Positions 15,624-24,899 are shown, counted from the stretch's first letter. The stretch is DNA of 64,000 nt from Vagococcus salmoninarum (GCF_003987495.1 NZ_NGJU01000001.1:186001-250000), one strand, 5' to 3'. Numbers and translations are program-made. Notes: a model not told the origin generated them from the letters alone.

Positions 15624-16352
15624 TTATTTTAGGTAAGGAGCGATTTTTGCCGCTCCGCCTTTTTTTATTTTATAAAGGGTCAGTGGCCGACCGACTTCGA
15701 GATATTCTAACTCTTCTTGAAGTACCTGGATGTCAATTAAAAATAGTAAGTATTTCTTCGTTGAAATTCGTGATAAGCCAACTTCGTTAGCTAAGTCTTT
15801 CGTTGAAAATTTATCTGAGTGGGTTAAGATTTGTTGATAAATCTTATCTAAAGTTAAAGGAGATAAGCCTTTTGGTAAGTCTAAAACAGGCAGTGACTGA
15901 TTTTTTTCTAGTGTGACCTTTCCAGGGCTGTTGAAATACTTATCTAAGGCTGACTGGTTAGCCCCTTTAGTTTGTAAGGTCATGCTTTCTAGTTCTTGAA
16001 ATTTATCAAAAGCTAATTTAAACCGTTCAAAGGTGAAAGGTTTAATCAGATAGTCAACCACGCCGAAGTAAATTGCCTCTTTAACGGTAGCCATGTCATT
16101 AGAAGCGGTAATTAAGATAACGGCAATTTTTAGTTTTTGTTCGTGGAGCTCAGTTAAAAATTCTAAACCAGTCATCCCAGGTAAGTAGACGTCTAGCAAC
16201 AAGAGATCAACGGATGTAGTTGCCATAATTTTGCGAGCATCAACGACATTGCGAACATTGCCGACAATTTCCACATTAGCAATTTTTTCAATGAATTGTT
16301 GATTAAGCATGGCAACCATCGGATCGTCTTCAATAATTAAGACTTTAGTCAT
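15624..16352 (-). CDS. CitB/DcuR/MalR-family response regulator
   Basis: 242 aa. Receiver domain with acidic pair EDD at 8-10, phospho-aspartate D54 (LLLLDVYLPGMTG), threonine in LITAS and lysine in LIKPF. The C-terminal part (about 170-240) has a helix-turn-helix (FSTKDLANEVGLSRISTKKYL) as in CitB/DcuR. Its start overlaps the kinase stop. It probably controls the neighbouring permease and dehydrogenase genes in response to an organic acid. Confidence 0.88.
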   Translation of the reverse strand: MTKVLIIEDDPMVAMLNQQFIEKIANVEIVGNVRNVVDARKIMATTSVDLLLLDVYLPGMTGLEFLTELHEQKLKIAVILITASNDMATVKEAIYFGVVDYLIKPFTFERFKLAFDKFQELESMTLQTKGANQSALDKYFNSPGKVTLEKNQSLPVLDLPKGLSPLTLDKIYQQILTHSDKFSTKDLANEVGLSRISTKKYLLFLIDIQVLQEELEYLEVGRPLTLYKIKKGGAAKIAPYLK

Positions 16353-17995
16353 TTGAGTTCCTCTCTTTCATAAGGCAATTCGATATAAAAAGTTGTTCCT
16401 AAGTCTGCTTGGGTTTTAACTTCGATGAGCCCGTCATGATCCGTAAGAATGCGATGAATCAAATTCAACCCGTAGCCACGGTTGTCACCTTTCGTTGAAA
16501 AGCCTCGTTTAAACATATTATCTTGAATATTTTGGGGAATCCCTTGACCGAAATCAGTAATTTTCATAATTAAAATGTTTCCTTCTAAATCATAGCTTAA
16601 AGTTAAATGGACTTCTTTTTTCGTCCCAGCGGTGGCAGCATCTTTAGCGTTATCTAAAAGATTACCGAGAATTTGTAAGAGCAAGTGAATACTATTACTA
16701 ATTTTTAAGTCTGGTAAAAAAGAAGTATCACTTAAAATAATTTCAACTCCTTGCTCTTGGGCTTCGTTAATTTTTCCTAATAAGAAACCAGCAATTGCTG
16801 GGATTTTGATTTTTTCAGTAATATAACCAATTTCTCCTTGATAGTCACTATGAAGTTGGCGAATAAACAAAGAAACATCTTCATAGTTTTCTAACTCGAT
16901 TAAGCCTAAAATGACATGCATTTTATTCATGAAGCCATGAGTTTGTGCTCGCATAGCATCAATATATTGTTCTGTGCCACTTAATTCGTGAATCAAGTGC
17001 TGCATATCAGACTGGTCACGGAAAGTTGCCACAGCACCGTAGAGTTGCCCATCAATGAAAATCGGTGCAACACTGGCGATGACTTCAACCCCGCATAAAT
17101 CTAAGGCTTGGTTTTTGATTTTAGCTTTAATCGCAAACACATCTTCAAAAAGGACGTCATATAAGTTTTGATTGATCATTTTACCAACTTGGACAGGCTC
17201 TTCAATAGTCCCGTTATTAAAAATATGAGTGGCTTCACTGTTGACTAAAGCAACTAGTTTATTAGCGGAAATTGCTAAAATTCCTTCACTCACTTCATTT
17301 TCAATAATAACTTTTTCACTTAAACGGGCAGCTATTTCAGTTGGTTCTAAGCCGAAAAGAATCGCTTTGACTTTTTGGGATAAAAAAATGGCGCCAACTA
17401 AACCAGTAATTAAACCTAAAAGTAAACCAACGAGAATTTTCAGTTGGGCTTGACTGACTTCTCGGTTCATTGAATCAGCCGTCAATCCAACACAAAGGAC
17501 ACCAATCACTTGATTTTGATCGTTAAAAATTGGTGTAAAATAGCGATACCCTTCACCAAGAACTCCGACTTGTTTGGAGTAATGACTTTTACCAGTTAGG
17601 GCTTTACCAGCATCTTCGAGATTCGAGAAAGGCTGACCAATCACCGATTCGTCAGGGTGAGACAAACGAATTAAGTTACTGTCTAGGACAACGAAAAAAT
17701 CAACATGGGTAGTTTTTGTGACTGTGTTAGCATAGTCTTGGACTTTTTCTAAAGGAATGTTTTTTTCTAGGCCGTCTTTTAAGATGCTAGTTTCAACGGC
17801 TAAATTAGCCACAGTTTTAATTTTTTCTTTAGTTGTTTGAAATTCTTTATCAATGACGTAGTTTCTAATTAAGATCGCAGAGACTACCAGTGAGACAACT
17901 GTCGCTAAAGTCACGACGATAATGATTGTAAATTGTAAAGAAATCGGCTGTTTAAAAGCCTTGTTAAATAACGATTTTTTAGGGGGTAAGTCGAT
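16349..17995 (-). CDS. CitA/DcuS/MalK-family sensor histidine kinase with apparent non-canonical start
   Basis: Organisation: a membrane helix; extracellular PAS-like (sCache) sensor containing RLSHPDESVIGQPF and GYRYFTPIF; a second membrane helix (LVGLLLGLITGLVGAIFLS); cytoplasmic PAS; phospho-histidine in RAQTHGFMNKMHVI; ATPase motifs LLDNAKDA, DFGQGIP and GYGLNLI. The first ATG/GTG/TTG in frame is GTG at 17914, which lacks a ribosome site and cuts the first membrane helix (ISLQFTIIIVVTL). The frame is open upstream to a strong GGAGGG at 18002-18007, after which only ATT (18001), ATC (17998) and ATC (17995) are available. The ATC at 17995 has 6-nt spacing and is used here, giving about 548 aa. 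A sequence error changing ATG is the alternative. Confidence 0.8.
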   Translation of the reverse strand: MDLPPKKSLFNKAFKQPISLQFTIIIVVTLATVVSLVVSAILIRNYVIDKEFQTTKEKIKTVANLAVETSILKDGLEKNIPLEKVQDYANTVTKTTHVDFFVVLDSNLIRLSHPDESVIGQPFSNLEDAGKALTGKSHYSKQVGVLGEGYRYFTPIFNDQNQVIGVLCVGLTADSMNREVSQAQLKILVGLLLGLITGLVGAIFLSQKVKAILFGLEPTEIAARLSEKVIIENEVSEGILAISANKLVALVNSEATHIFNNGTIEEPVQVGKMINQNLYDVLFEDVFAIKAKIKNQALDLCGVEVIASVAPIFIDGQLYGAVATFRDQSDMQHLIHELSGTEQYIDAMRAQTHGFMNKMHVILGLIELENYEDVSLFIRQLHSDYQGEIGYITEKIKIPAIAGFLLGKINEAQEQGVEIILSDTSFLPDLKISNSIHLLLQILGNLLDNAKDAATAGTKKEVHLTLSYDLEGNILIMKITDFGQGIPQNIQDNMFKRGFSTKGDNRGYGLNLIHRILTDHDGLIEVKTQADLGTTFYIELPYEREELK

Positions 17996-18103
17996 GATAA
18001 TCCCTCCTTTTAGTTTGTTATCTTCAATATACCGAAAGTGTGTTTAGATAGCAAGAAAGCTTGAGAAATTATCAAAAGGATTGAGAATAAAGTTGCTATT
18101 TTT

Positions 18104-18131
18104 CTGACATTGCAGTATGTTAAACTATATA
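18104..18131 (+). promoter_or_regulatory. Promoter of the LacI-family regulator gene
   Basis: CTGACA (18104-18109), 16-nt spacer, TATATA (18126-18131), 27 nt before the ATG. Confidence 0.5.
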
Positions 18132-18157
18132 AATGTCTATAGGTTAGGAGGAAAAAA

Positions 18158-19138
18158 ATGACTAAAGTTACGATACATGATGTTGCAAAAAATGCTAACG
18201 TGTCACCCACAACTGTTTCACGAGTTTTGAATAACCGGGGCTATATTAGTGAGGAAATGAAGAAGAAAGTCCATGATAGCATTGAAGAGCTTGGTTTCAT
18301 TCCAAATCAAATGGCCCGTTCGCTCTTTACAAATCAAACGAAATTTATTGGTTTAATTATTCCAACCACGGCTAATCCGTTTTTTGGTGAGTTAACTTAC
18401 TACATTGAAAAAAGTTTATCAAAACTTGACTATAAGTTGTTGATTTGTAACAGTATTAACGAAAGCGAGAATGAGAAACAATATCTGAGTATGCTACAAG
18501 AAAATCGTGTGGATGGGATTATTGTGGGCTCTCATAATATTGATATTACGGAATACGATAAGATGCCTTTAAAAATGGTTTCAGTCGAACGTAAAATTAA
18601 TGAGACGATTCCAACGATTCAATCAGATAATTATAGTGGAGGTTACCAAGCAACCGAGGAGTTGATTAAGGCGGGCTGTCAGAAAATTTTATGTGTTTCT
18701 GGGAATCCTAACTTAGAAACACCGGCGAATGATCGATATAAAGCCTATCAAGACTGTATGACGGAATACCAACTGCCGACCTACAGTGAACGAATTCATT
18801 TTACCGACACGAATGAGCAGAAAGCGGCGAAAGTTGAAGCCATTTTTAATGAAACACCAGATTATGATGGTGTTTTTGCAGGGGATGATGTCATTGCTTC
18901 AATTATCTTAGCATATGCACTTAAAAAGCATATTAAAGTCCCTGAAAGTTTAAAAGTCGTGGGATTTGATGGAACGGATTTGACTCAAACAATCTTGCCC
19001 CATCTGACAACGATTAGTCAACCGATTCAAGAGCTGGCTGAAAAATCTGTCGAAATGTTATTAGCAGAAATTGCTAATCAACCAGTTGAAAAAAAAGTAA
19101 TTTTACCTGTAACACTACTACGCAAAGGAACCACATAA
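18158..19138 (+). CDS. LacI-family transcriptional regulator of the fructo-oligosaccharide/sucrose locus
   Basis: 326 aa. The N-terminal VTIHDVAKNANVSPTTVSRVLN is the LacI helix-turn-helix; residues 60-326 form the periplasmic-binding-like effector domain (GLIIPTTANPFFGEL, then VVGFDGTDL). It probably represses the ABC transporter, GH32 and fructokinase operon by binding the AACCGGTT sites at 19179-19227. Strong AGGAGG site. Confidence 0.88.
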   Translation: MTKVTIHDVAKNANVSPTTVSRVLNNRGYISEEMKKKVHDSIEELGFIPNQMARSLFTNQTKFIGLIIPTTANPFFGELTYYIEKSLSKLDYKLLICNSINESENEKQYLSMLQENRVDGIIVGSHNIDITEYDKMPLKMVSVERKINETIPTIQSDNYSGGYQATEELIKAGCQKILCVSGNPNLETPANDRYKAYQDCMTEYQLPTYSERIHFTDTNEQKAAKVEAIFNETPDYDGVFAGDDVIASIILAYALKKHIKVPESLKVVGFDGTDLTQTILPHLTTISQPIQELAEKSVEMLLAEIANQPVEKKVILPVTLLRKGTT

Positions 19139-19166
19139 GATCAGGCTTTGTTGCGTAGTTTTTTTT
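19117..19166 (+). terminator. Terminator of the LacI gene, stem starting inside the coding region
   Basis: ACTACGCAA (19117-19125) pairs perfectly with TTGCGTAGT (19151-19159), followed by eight T. The 5' arm lies in the last codons of the regulator. Confidence 0.75.
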
Positions 19167-19178
19167 CAGACGTATGGT

Positions 19179-19259
19179 ACCGGTTGACATAAAAGTGTTA
19201 TTTTCTTATGAAACCGGTTGACATAAAGAAAATAATGTTTTATTATGAAAACGTAAACA
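19179..19259 (+). promoter_or_regulatory. Promoter with paired LacI-type operators and a cre site
   Basis: ACCGGTTGACATAAA occurs twice as a direct repeat (19179-19193 and 19213-19227), 34 bp apart. The second copy contains the perfect palindrome AACCGGTT, a typical CG-centred LacI-family operator, and includes the -35 TTGACA (19218-19223). The -10 TATTAT is at 19241-19246 with a 17-nt spacer. TGAAAACGTAAACA (19246-19259) fits the CcpA cre consensus with one mismatch and covers the start region. Expected logic: substrate relief of repression plus catabolite repression. Confidence 0.75.
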
Positions 19260-19290
19260 AAAGACTAAATTTGAAACGGAGGAAGTAAAA

Positions 19291-20589
19291 ATGAAGAAGA
19301 AACTACTAAGTGCTTTAATGTTAGGGGCAGTATTAATTGGTGCAGCTGCCTGTGGTAATAGTGATAAAGGAAGTAAAGAATCAGGTAGTGACAGTCAAGC
19401 AGTAACTCTTTGGGTTCAATTCTCTAAAGAGTCGGCTGAAGGGGAAGTTATGACTGAGTCGATTAAGAAATTCAACGAATCAAATAAAGAGGGGTATCAA
19501 GCGAAAGTTGAGTATATTCCTAGAAGTGGTTCTGGTGGAGGATACGAAGATAAAGTTAATGCCGCCTTAACAACGAACACGTTACCAGATGTTTTAACTT
19601 TAGACGGACCTAACACAGCTGCATATGCTAAATCCGGTATTTTAGCACCAATTGATGAGTACATAACCGAAAAAGATGATTTATTGGAAAGTATTGTTGC
19701 ACAAGGAACGTATGATGACAAAATGTATGCGGTTGGCTTTTCTGAATCAGGAGTAGGTATTTTTTATAACAAAGCCATGTTTAAAGAAGCAGGTATTTCA
19801 GAGGAACAATTACCAACTTTAGAAAAACCGTGGACATGGGATGAGTTCAACGCAATTGCGAAAACCTTAACAGAAAAATTTGAGCAACCAGCAATTGATA
19901 TGGGGTTCGATGATCATTCAGAGTGGTTATTCTATGGTTTTACACCGTTCATTTGGTCTAACGGTGGCGAGATTACTAATGAAGAGGGGACTAAAGCTAG
20001 TGGCACCTTTGATTCAAAAGAAAATATTGAAACCTTTAGCTTTATTCAAAATTTAATTAAATCTGGCTACTCGACAGTAAGTCCTTCTGAGGCGGCTTTT
20101 CAAACAGGGAAATACCCAATGAAGATGTCTGGCTCTTGGACGATTCAAGAATTAGACAGTGAGTACACTGACATTGACTATGGCATCTTACCTTATCCAG
20201 TATCACCGAAAACGAAAGAGTTAGTTTCACCAACAGGAAGCTGGCAATATGGTTTATCAGTGACTTCTGAACAAAAGGATGGAGCAGGCGCCTTAATTAA
20301 CTTCTTAGCAAGTGAAGATGAACTATATAACATGAGTATGGGAAACACTGTCTTACCAGCGAGAAAGTCTGTAGCAGACAGAATGTTAAAAGAAGTATCT
20401 GAGCCGATGAAGATGTTGATTGAACAAAATCAACAAAGTGGTCATGCTCGTCCCGTATTAGTTAATTATCCAAAAGTGACACGATCAGTCCAAGAAGCTG
20501 TGACAGAGAGTACTTACTTTGAACAAAACCAAGACCTTGCTAAAGTTTTACAAGCTAAAGCTTTAGAAATAGACGGAGCACTAGAATAA
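19291..20589 (+). CDS. Sugar ABC transporter substrate-binding lipoprotein
   Basis: 432 aa. A lipoprotein signal peptide with lipobox GAAAC places the acylated cysteine near residue 21. The mature part is an extracellular solute-binding protein of the maltose/oligosaccharide family (LPDVLTLDGPNTAAYAKSG, then GILPYPVSP and the W-rich SWTIQEL). Two permease genes, a GH32 enzyme and fructokinase follow, so sucrose or short fructans are the likely ligands, as in the pneumococcal Sus system. Confidence 0.88.
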   Translation: MKKKLLSALMLGAVLIGAAACGNSDKGSKESGSDSQAVTLWVQFSKESAEGEVMTESIKKFNESNKEGYQAKVEYIPRSGSGGGYEDKVNAALTTNTLPDVLTLDGPNTAAYAKSGILAPIDEYITEKDDLLESIVAQGTYDDKMYAVGFSESGVGIFYNKAMFKEAGISEEQLPTLEKPWTWDEFNAIAKTLTEKFEQPAIDMGFDDHSEWLFYGFTPFIWSNGGEITNEEGTKASGTFDSKENIETFSFIQNLIKSGYSTVSPSEAAFQTGKYPMKMSGSWTIQELDSEYTDIDYGILPYPVSPKTKELVSPTGSWQYGLSVTSEQKDGAGALINFLASEDELYNMSMGNTVLPARKSVADRMLKEVSEPMKMLIEQNQQSGHARPVLVNYPKVTRSVQEAVTESTYFEQNQDLAKVLQAKALEIDGALE

Positions 20590-20595
20590 TAATTG

Positions 20596-20620
20596 TCAGG
20601 GGTGGGAGTACTGCCCCTGA
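20596..20620 (+). terminator. Intra-operon stem-loop after the binding-protein gene
   Basis: TCAGGGG (20596-20602) pairs with CCCCTGA (20614-20620); only a weak T-run follows. It may reduce expression of the permeases relative to the binding protein or protect its mRNA. Confidence 0.55.
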
Positions 20621-20648
20621 TTTATCATAACATGAGGAGGTTAGACCT

Positions 20649-21533
20649 TTGCTAAAAAAGAAAAAAACACAAGAAACAGTTAATGGGTATTTATTCTTAT
20701 CACCAGCTTTAATCTTATTAGGCTTATTCTTATTTTTACCAACCTTGTTAGCTATCTATTATTCTTTTACTGATTACTATATGTTGACGCCACAGTTAAA
20801 GTCCTTTATTGGCTTTAAAAATTATATTAGCTTATTTAAAGATCCAATATTTTTAAAGAGTTTAAAAAATATTGGTCAATTTGTCTTATTAATTATGCCC
20901 ATTCAAGTAGGGACAGCTTTAGGGTTAGCATTAATTGTTAATAAACAAAGACGGAGTAATATTCTATTTAAAATTGCTTTCTTTGCACCAGTAGTGATGT
21001 CACTTGTCGTTGTGTCTGTCTTATGGTTGTACTTATTAAATCCTAGTGACGGCTTAGTCAACTCTCTGCTTTTAAAAGTTGGTTTCGATGCTCAACCTTT
21101 CTTATCCAGTCCAAAGCAAGCCATGTTTGTAATTATTGGTATTTCAGCATGGCAAGGAGCTGGTTACCAAATGTTGATTTTCTTAGCTGGCCTTCAAAAC
21201 ATTCCTTCAGAAGTCTATGAAGCAGCGGAAATGGATGGCGCTAGTAAATGGCGCCAATTTTTAAATATTACTATTCCAATGTTAAAACCAACAAGTGTTT
21301 TAATTATGACAACGACTTTAATTGATGCTTTTAAATTAATTATTCAACCAATGGTCATGACTCAAGGTGGACCGTTAAATTCAACAGTTACACCAGTTTA
21401 TTATATTTATCGATCAGGTTTTACTGACCGCCAAGTCGGATATGCCAGTGCGATTACTGTTGTTTACGGAGCAATCATTATTGGCTTTACTCTAATGCAA
21501 AGAAAAATTACAGGAGGGGAACAACATGACTAA
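20649..21533 (+). CDS. Sugar ABC transporter permease (MalF type)
   Basis: 294 aa, six membrane segments, with the permease EAA loop EVYEAAEMDGASKWRQFLNITIPMLKP. TTG start 8 nt after GGAGG. It overlaps the next permease by 8 nt. The locus encodes no ATPase; a shared MsmK-type ATPase elsewhere is presumably used. Confidence 0.88.
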   Translation: MLKKKKTQETVNGYLFLSPALILLGLFLFLPTLLAIYYSFTDYYMLTPQLKSFIGFKNYISLFKDPIFLKSLKNIGQFVLLIMPIQVGTALGLALIVNKQRRSNILFKIAFFAPVVMSLVVVSVLWLYLLNPSDGLVNSLLLKVGFDAQPFLSSPKQAMFVIIGISAWQGAGYQMLIFLAGLQNIPSEVYEAAEMDGASKWRQFLNITIPMLKPTSVLIMTTTLIDAFKLIIQPMVMTQGGPLNSTVTPVYYIYRSGFTDRQVGYASAITVVYGAIIIGFTLMQRKITGGEQHD

Positions 21534-22371
21534 AAAAAGGTTCACACCAGTTATTACCTTTGTATTAATTGTTTTATTAGCCCTCTTCTTTATTTTTCCA
21601 CTTGTCTGGATGATTAGTTCTGCCTTAAAAACGGAAGCTGCAATTTATAAAGATATGGGGACGTGGAAATCCTTCTTACCATCATTTAATTTAGCCGATT
21701 GGTCTGATTCTTTTAATGGCGTATTTAAACGCTTCAATGTGATTCAGTATACAATGAACAGTATTATTTATGCCTTATCAGTGACGGTGGGCTCGATTAT
21801 CGTCAATTCATTAGCTGGCTATGCCTTTGCTAAATTTAATTTCAAAGGTAAAAAACTACTGTTTGCTTTAATGATTGCTTTACTAGTCATTCCAGGCGAA
21901 ACTATTATGATTTCTAAATTCGCGATTGTTCAAAAGTTAGGCTTACTAAATACGAAGTTAGCTGTTATCTTACCCCTTTTAGCTAGCCCTTTATTCATTT
22001 ATATGTTTACCAACTTTTTCCGGGCAATTCCTGAAGATATTATCGAATCAGCTAAAATTGAAGGGGCGAATTCCTTTGATGTCTTTTGGCGAATCATGTT
22101 ACCGATGTCGAAGCCAGCGATTGCAACTGTAGGGACCTTAGCATTTATTGCTTCATGGAATGATTATATTTGGCCATTAATGGTCTTAACTAAAACGGAA
22201 AGTTTTCCTTTACAAGTGGCGATTACCAACATTAATAATACTCAGCCAGTCTTTACTAATCAAGTGATGGCGATATTGACAATCTCGACTATTCCACTAA
22301 TTTTAATTTATGTGTTTTTCCAAAAATATCTAGTACAAGGCTTAGGTAGCCAAGGAACAGGAGTGAAATAA
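21526..22371 (+). CDS. Sugar ABC transporter permease (MalG type)
   Basis: 281 aa, six membrane segments, with EAA loop DIIESAKIEGANSFDVFWRIMLP. Pairs with the preceding permease. Its stop is immediately followed by the GTG start of the GH32 gene. Confidence 0.88.
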   Translation: MTKKRFTPVITFVLIVLLALFFIFPLVWMISSALKTEAAIYKDMGTWKSFLPSFNLADWSDSFNGVFKRFNVIQYTMNSIIYALSVTVGSIIVNSLAGYAFAKFNFKGKKLLFALMIALLVIPGETIMISKFAIVQKLGLLNTKLAVILPLLASPLFIYMFTNFFRAIPEDIIESAKIEGANSFDVFWRIMLPMSKPAIATVGTLAFIASWNDYIWPLMVLTKTESFPLQVAITNINNTQPVFTNQVMAILTISTIPLILIYVFFQKYLVQGLGSQGTGVK

Positions 22372-23832
22372 GTGTTAAAACAAGAAAACAAAGCAACCCG
22401 TTACACTTTGGATAATCTGTCAACGGTCAAGCAAGATTATAAACCTCAGTACCATTTATCAACGCCGATTGGGTGGATGAACGACCCCAATGGCTTCGTT
22501 TATTACCAAGGGGAGTATCATTTATTTTATCAACATTACCCTTACGATAGTGTTTGGGGGCCGATGCACTGGGGCCATGCTAAATCAAAAGACTTAGTGA
22601 CATGGGAAGATCTGCCAGTAGCTTTAGAACCAACTGAAGAATACGAAAGTGAAGGCTGCTTCTCAGGCAGTGCCATTGAAAAAGATGGTAAATTATATTT
22701 ACTTTATACAGGTCATGTTGAGCGTGATGGTGTGCGGAGAGAGACGCAGTGTTTAGCTTACTCAGAAGATGGTGTTCACTTTGAAAAATATTCGGGAAAT
22801 CCGGTTATTTCTGAAAAACATATTCAAGGCGTGGCGGATATTGGGGACTTTAGAGATCCTAAAGTTTTCGAGAAAAATGGGGTGTATTATTGTGTAATTG
22901 CCTCAAAAACACCTGATGAGCGGGGACGGATTTTATTATTTAAATCAAGTGATCTATTTGAATGGGAATTTGTTTCTATTTTATTAGAAGGAACGAAAGA
23001 ACAAGGTATTATGTGGGAATGTCCTGATTTATTTGAACTTGATGGTCAAGATGTCTTAATTATGTCTCCTATTGAAATTCCAAAAGATGGCTATCAATAC
23101 GACAATACGAGTTCAACAGTGGCTTTTATCGGTAAAGTAGATTGGGAAACTGGTAAGTTTGAGACTGAAAATTATCATGAAATTGATTTTGGTTTAGATT
23201 TTTATGCCCCTCAAACGTGTATCGATGATCAAGGTCGACGAATCATGGTTGCTTGGATGCAAATGTGGCACAGGACAATGCCTACCCATGATTTAAAGCA
23301 TGGCTGGGTTGGTAGTATGAGTTTACCACGAGAATTAAAGGTTCGTAATCATTATTTAGTGCAAGAACCGATTAGCTTTTTGGCAAATCGTTTAGAAGTA
23401 GAAAAAGACATTAAAGAAGTGTCTTTAAGTGAGGACTATTACTTAGTTGATGGTTTTGTTAAAAGTGGCAAAATCGATTTAGTGCTTGAGTTACAAGCTG
23501 ATTTAGAAATTAAACTAGGTGGTGCAGATGAGTATTTGAGCCTCTTTTATGATTTTAAGGAAGAAACTTTAGTTTTTGACCGAAGAAAGAGTGGTTTTGA
23601 ACTAGTTGGTGCAGAAAAAGAGCCTCTAAATATTCGTCGAGTGAAGTGTCCATTAGTTAATCAAGAGCTTCAACTAAGTCTCTACAGTGATATTTCAGCC
23701 CTGGAAATTTTTACATCTGAAGGGAAAACTGTAACGAGTACCTTCTATAAGAAGGGCCATGATTATGACTTAATGATTAGTCAATCACCAAATGGCAAAA
23801 TTAAGACATTAAAAATAAGTCGATTAAAGTAA
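22372..23832 (+). CDS. GH32 beta-fructosidase (sucrose/sucrose-6-P hydrolase or fructanase)
   Basis: 486 aa, cytoplasmic (no signal peptide). GH32 landmarks: WMNDPNG with the nucleophile aspartate (about residue 39), the FRDPKVF transition-state aspartate (about 164) and ECPD acid/base glutamate (about 216), then a C-terminal beta-sandwich. It hydrolyses beta-fructosides to fructose. Because transport is by ABC rather than PTS, unphosphorylated sucrose or fructo-oligosaccharide is the likely substrate, and fructokinase follows. GTG start after AGGAG. Confidence 0.88.
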   Translation: MLKQENKATRYTLDNLSTVKQDYKPQYHLSTPIGWMNDPNGFVYYQGEYHLFYQHYPYDSVWGPMHWGHAKSKDLVTWEDLPVALEPTEEYESEGCFSGSAIEKDGKLYLLYTGHVERDGVRRETQCLAYSEDGVHFEKYSGNPVISEKHIQGVADIGDFRDPKVFEKNGVYYCVIASKTPDERGRILLFKSSDLFEWEFVSILLEGTKEQGIMWECPDLFELDGQDVLIMSPIEIPKDGYQYDNTSSTVAFIGKVDWETGKFETENYHEIDFGLDFYAPQTCIDDQGRRIMVAWMQMWHRTMPTHDLKHGWVGSMSLPRELKVRNHYLVQEPISFLANRLEVEKDIKEVSLSEDYYLVDGFVKSGKIDLVLELQADLEIKLGGADEYLSLFYDFKEETLVFDRRKSGFELVGAEKEPLNIRRVKCPLVNQELQLSLYSDISALEIFTSEGKTVTSTFYKKGHDYDLMISQSPNGKIKTLKISRLK

Positions 23833-23845
23833 GGAGTGATTGGAA

Positions 23846-24706
23846 ATGTTTGGAGGAATTGAAGCCGGTGGTACAAAGTTTGTTTGTGCAGTTGCAGATG
23901 ATAAGCTGAAAATTATCGCTAGAGTCAGTATTCCGACTACGACACCTAGCAAGACAATGCAGGAAGTATTAGCATTTTTTGCAGAATATGAAATAAAAGC
24001 CTTTGGAGTAGGTTCTTTTGGTCCAATTGATATTAATCCTAAATCGGCTAAGTATGGTTTTATTACCAAGACCCCTAAATTGGCTTGGCAAGACTATGAC
24101 TTTGTAGGGGCGTTAAAACAGCAACATAATGTTCCGATTGCTTGGACAACAGATGTGAATGCAGCTGCTTATGGAGAACTAAAAAAAGGGGCAGCAATTG
24201 GCAAAGAAAGTTGCCTTTACTTAACAGTCGGCACAGGTGTTGGTGGCGGTGCTGTCGTTAATCAGGAAGTATTAACAGGATTTGGTCACCCGGAAATGGG
24301 GCACCTTTTAATTCGTCCCCATGTAGACGACACATTTCAAGGAAACTGTCCTTTTCATCAGAATTGTTTGGAAGGGATGGCAGCTGGGCCGGCGATTGAA
24401 GCTCGTCTAGGTAAGAAAGGTCAAGGGATCCCAAAAGATGATCCTAGTTGGACAATGGTCGCTGATTATTTAGCACAAGCATTAATGAGCTATACCTTAA
24501 CACTATCCCCAGAGATGATTATTTTAGGTGGTGGTGTCATGAACCAACAACAACTTTTTCCTCTTATTCGTCAAAAGTTTAGCGAATATTTAGCCGGGTA
24601 TGTTAGTACCCCTGATTTAGAACGTTACATTGTCCCTTGTGGTTTAGTTGATGAATCAGGTATTACTGGCTGCTTATTGTTAGCCGAAAAAGAATTGAAT
24701 AACTGA
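23846..24706 (+). CDS. scrK: Fructokinase (ROK family)
   Basis: 286 aa. GGIEAGGTKFVCAV is the ATP-binding DxGGTK-type motif, DVNAAAYGE holds the catalytic aspartate, and H-x-GNCPFHQNCLEG is the ROK zinc-binding signature. It phosphorylates fructose released by the GH32 enzyme. The ATG at 23846 is chosen because AAGGAG lies 9 nt upstream; the TTG at 23840 is too close. Confidence 0.88.
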   Translation: MFGGIEAGGTKFVCAVADDKLKIIARVSIPTTTPSKTMQEVLAFFAEYEIKAFGVGSFGPIDINPKSAKYGFITKTPKLAWQDYDFVGALKQQHNVPIAWTTDVNAAAYGELKKGAAIGKESCLYLTVGTGVGGGAVVNQEVLTGFGHPEMGHLLIRPHVDDTFQGNCPFHQNCLEGMAAGPAIEARLGKKGQGIPKDDPSWTMVADYLAQALMSYTLTLSPEMIILGGGVMNQQQLFPLIRQKFSEYLAGYVSTPDLERYIVPCGLVDESGITGCLLLAEKELNN

Positions 24707-24711
24707 TGACA

Positions 24712-24741
24712 GAGTACTCCGATTCAAGGAGTACTTTTTTT
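24712..24741 (+). terminator. Intrinsic terminator of the fructoside operon
   Basis: AGTACTCC (24713-24720) pairs with GGAGTACT (24728-24735), followed by seven T. Confidence 0.85.
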
Positions 24742-24830
24742 ATTAGGACAAAAAGCATTTTAATAGTTAGCAGGAAGAGTGAAAAAAATACCACTAAAAA
24801 AGATTTGTCTGAAATTATGAACTGAATACC

Positions 24831-24844
24831 TAAAAGCGGTTACT
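24831..24844 (+). promoter_or_regulatory. cre-like site upstream of the fructose-type PTS
   Basis: TAAAAGCGGTTACT matches the CcpA cre consensus with two mismatches. It lies about 56 nt before the IIBC start. A TATATT near 24862 could be the -10, without a clear -35. Confidence 0.35.
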
Positions 24845-24899
24845 TAGCATCGAGATGTTTGCTATATTAAAGACAGGTAGAAGAAGAGGAGTAGTGAAT

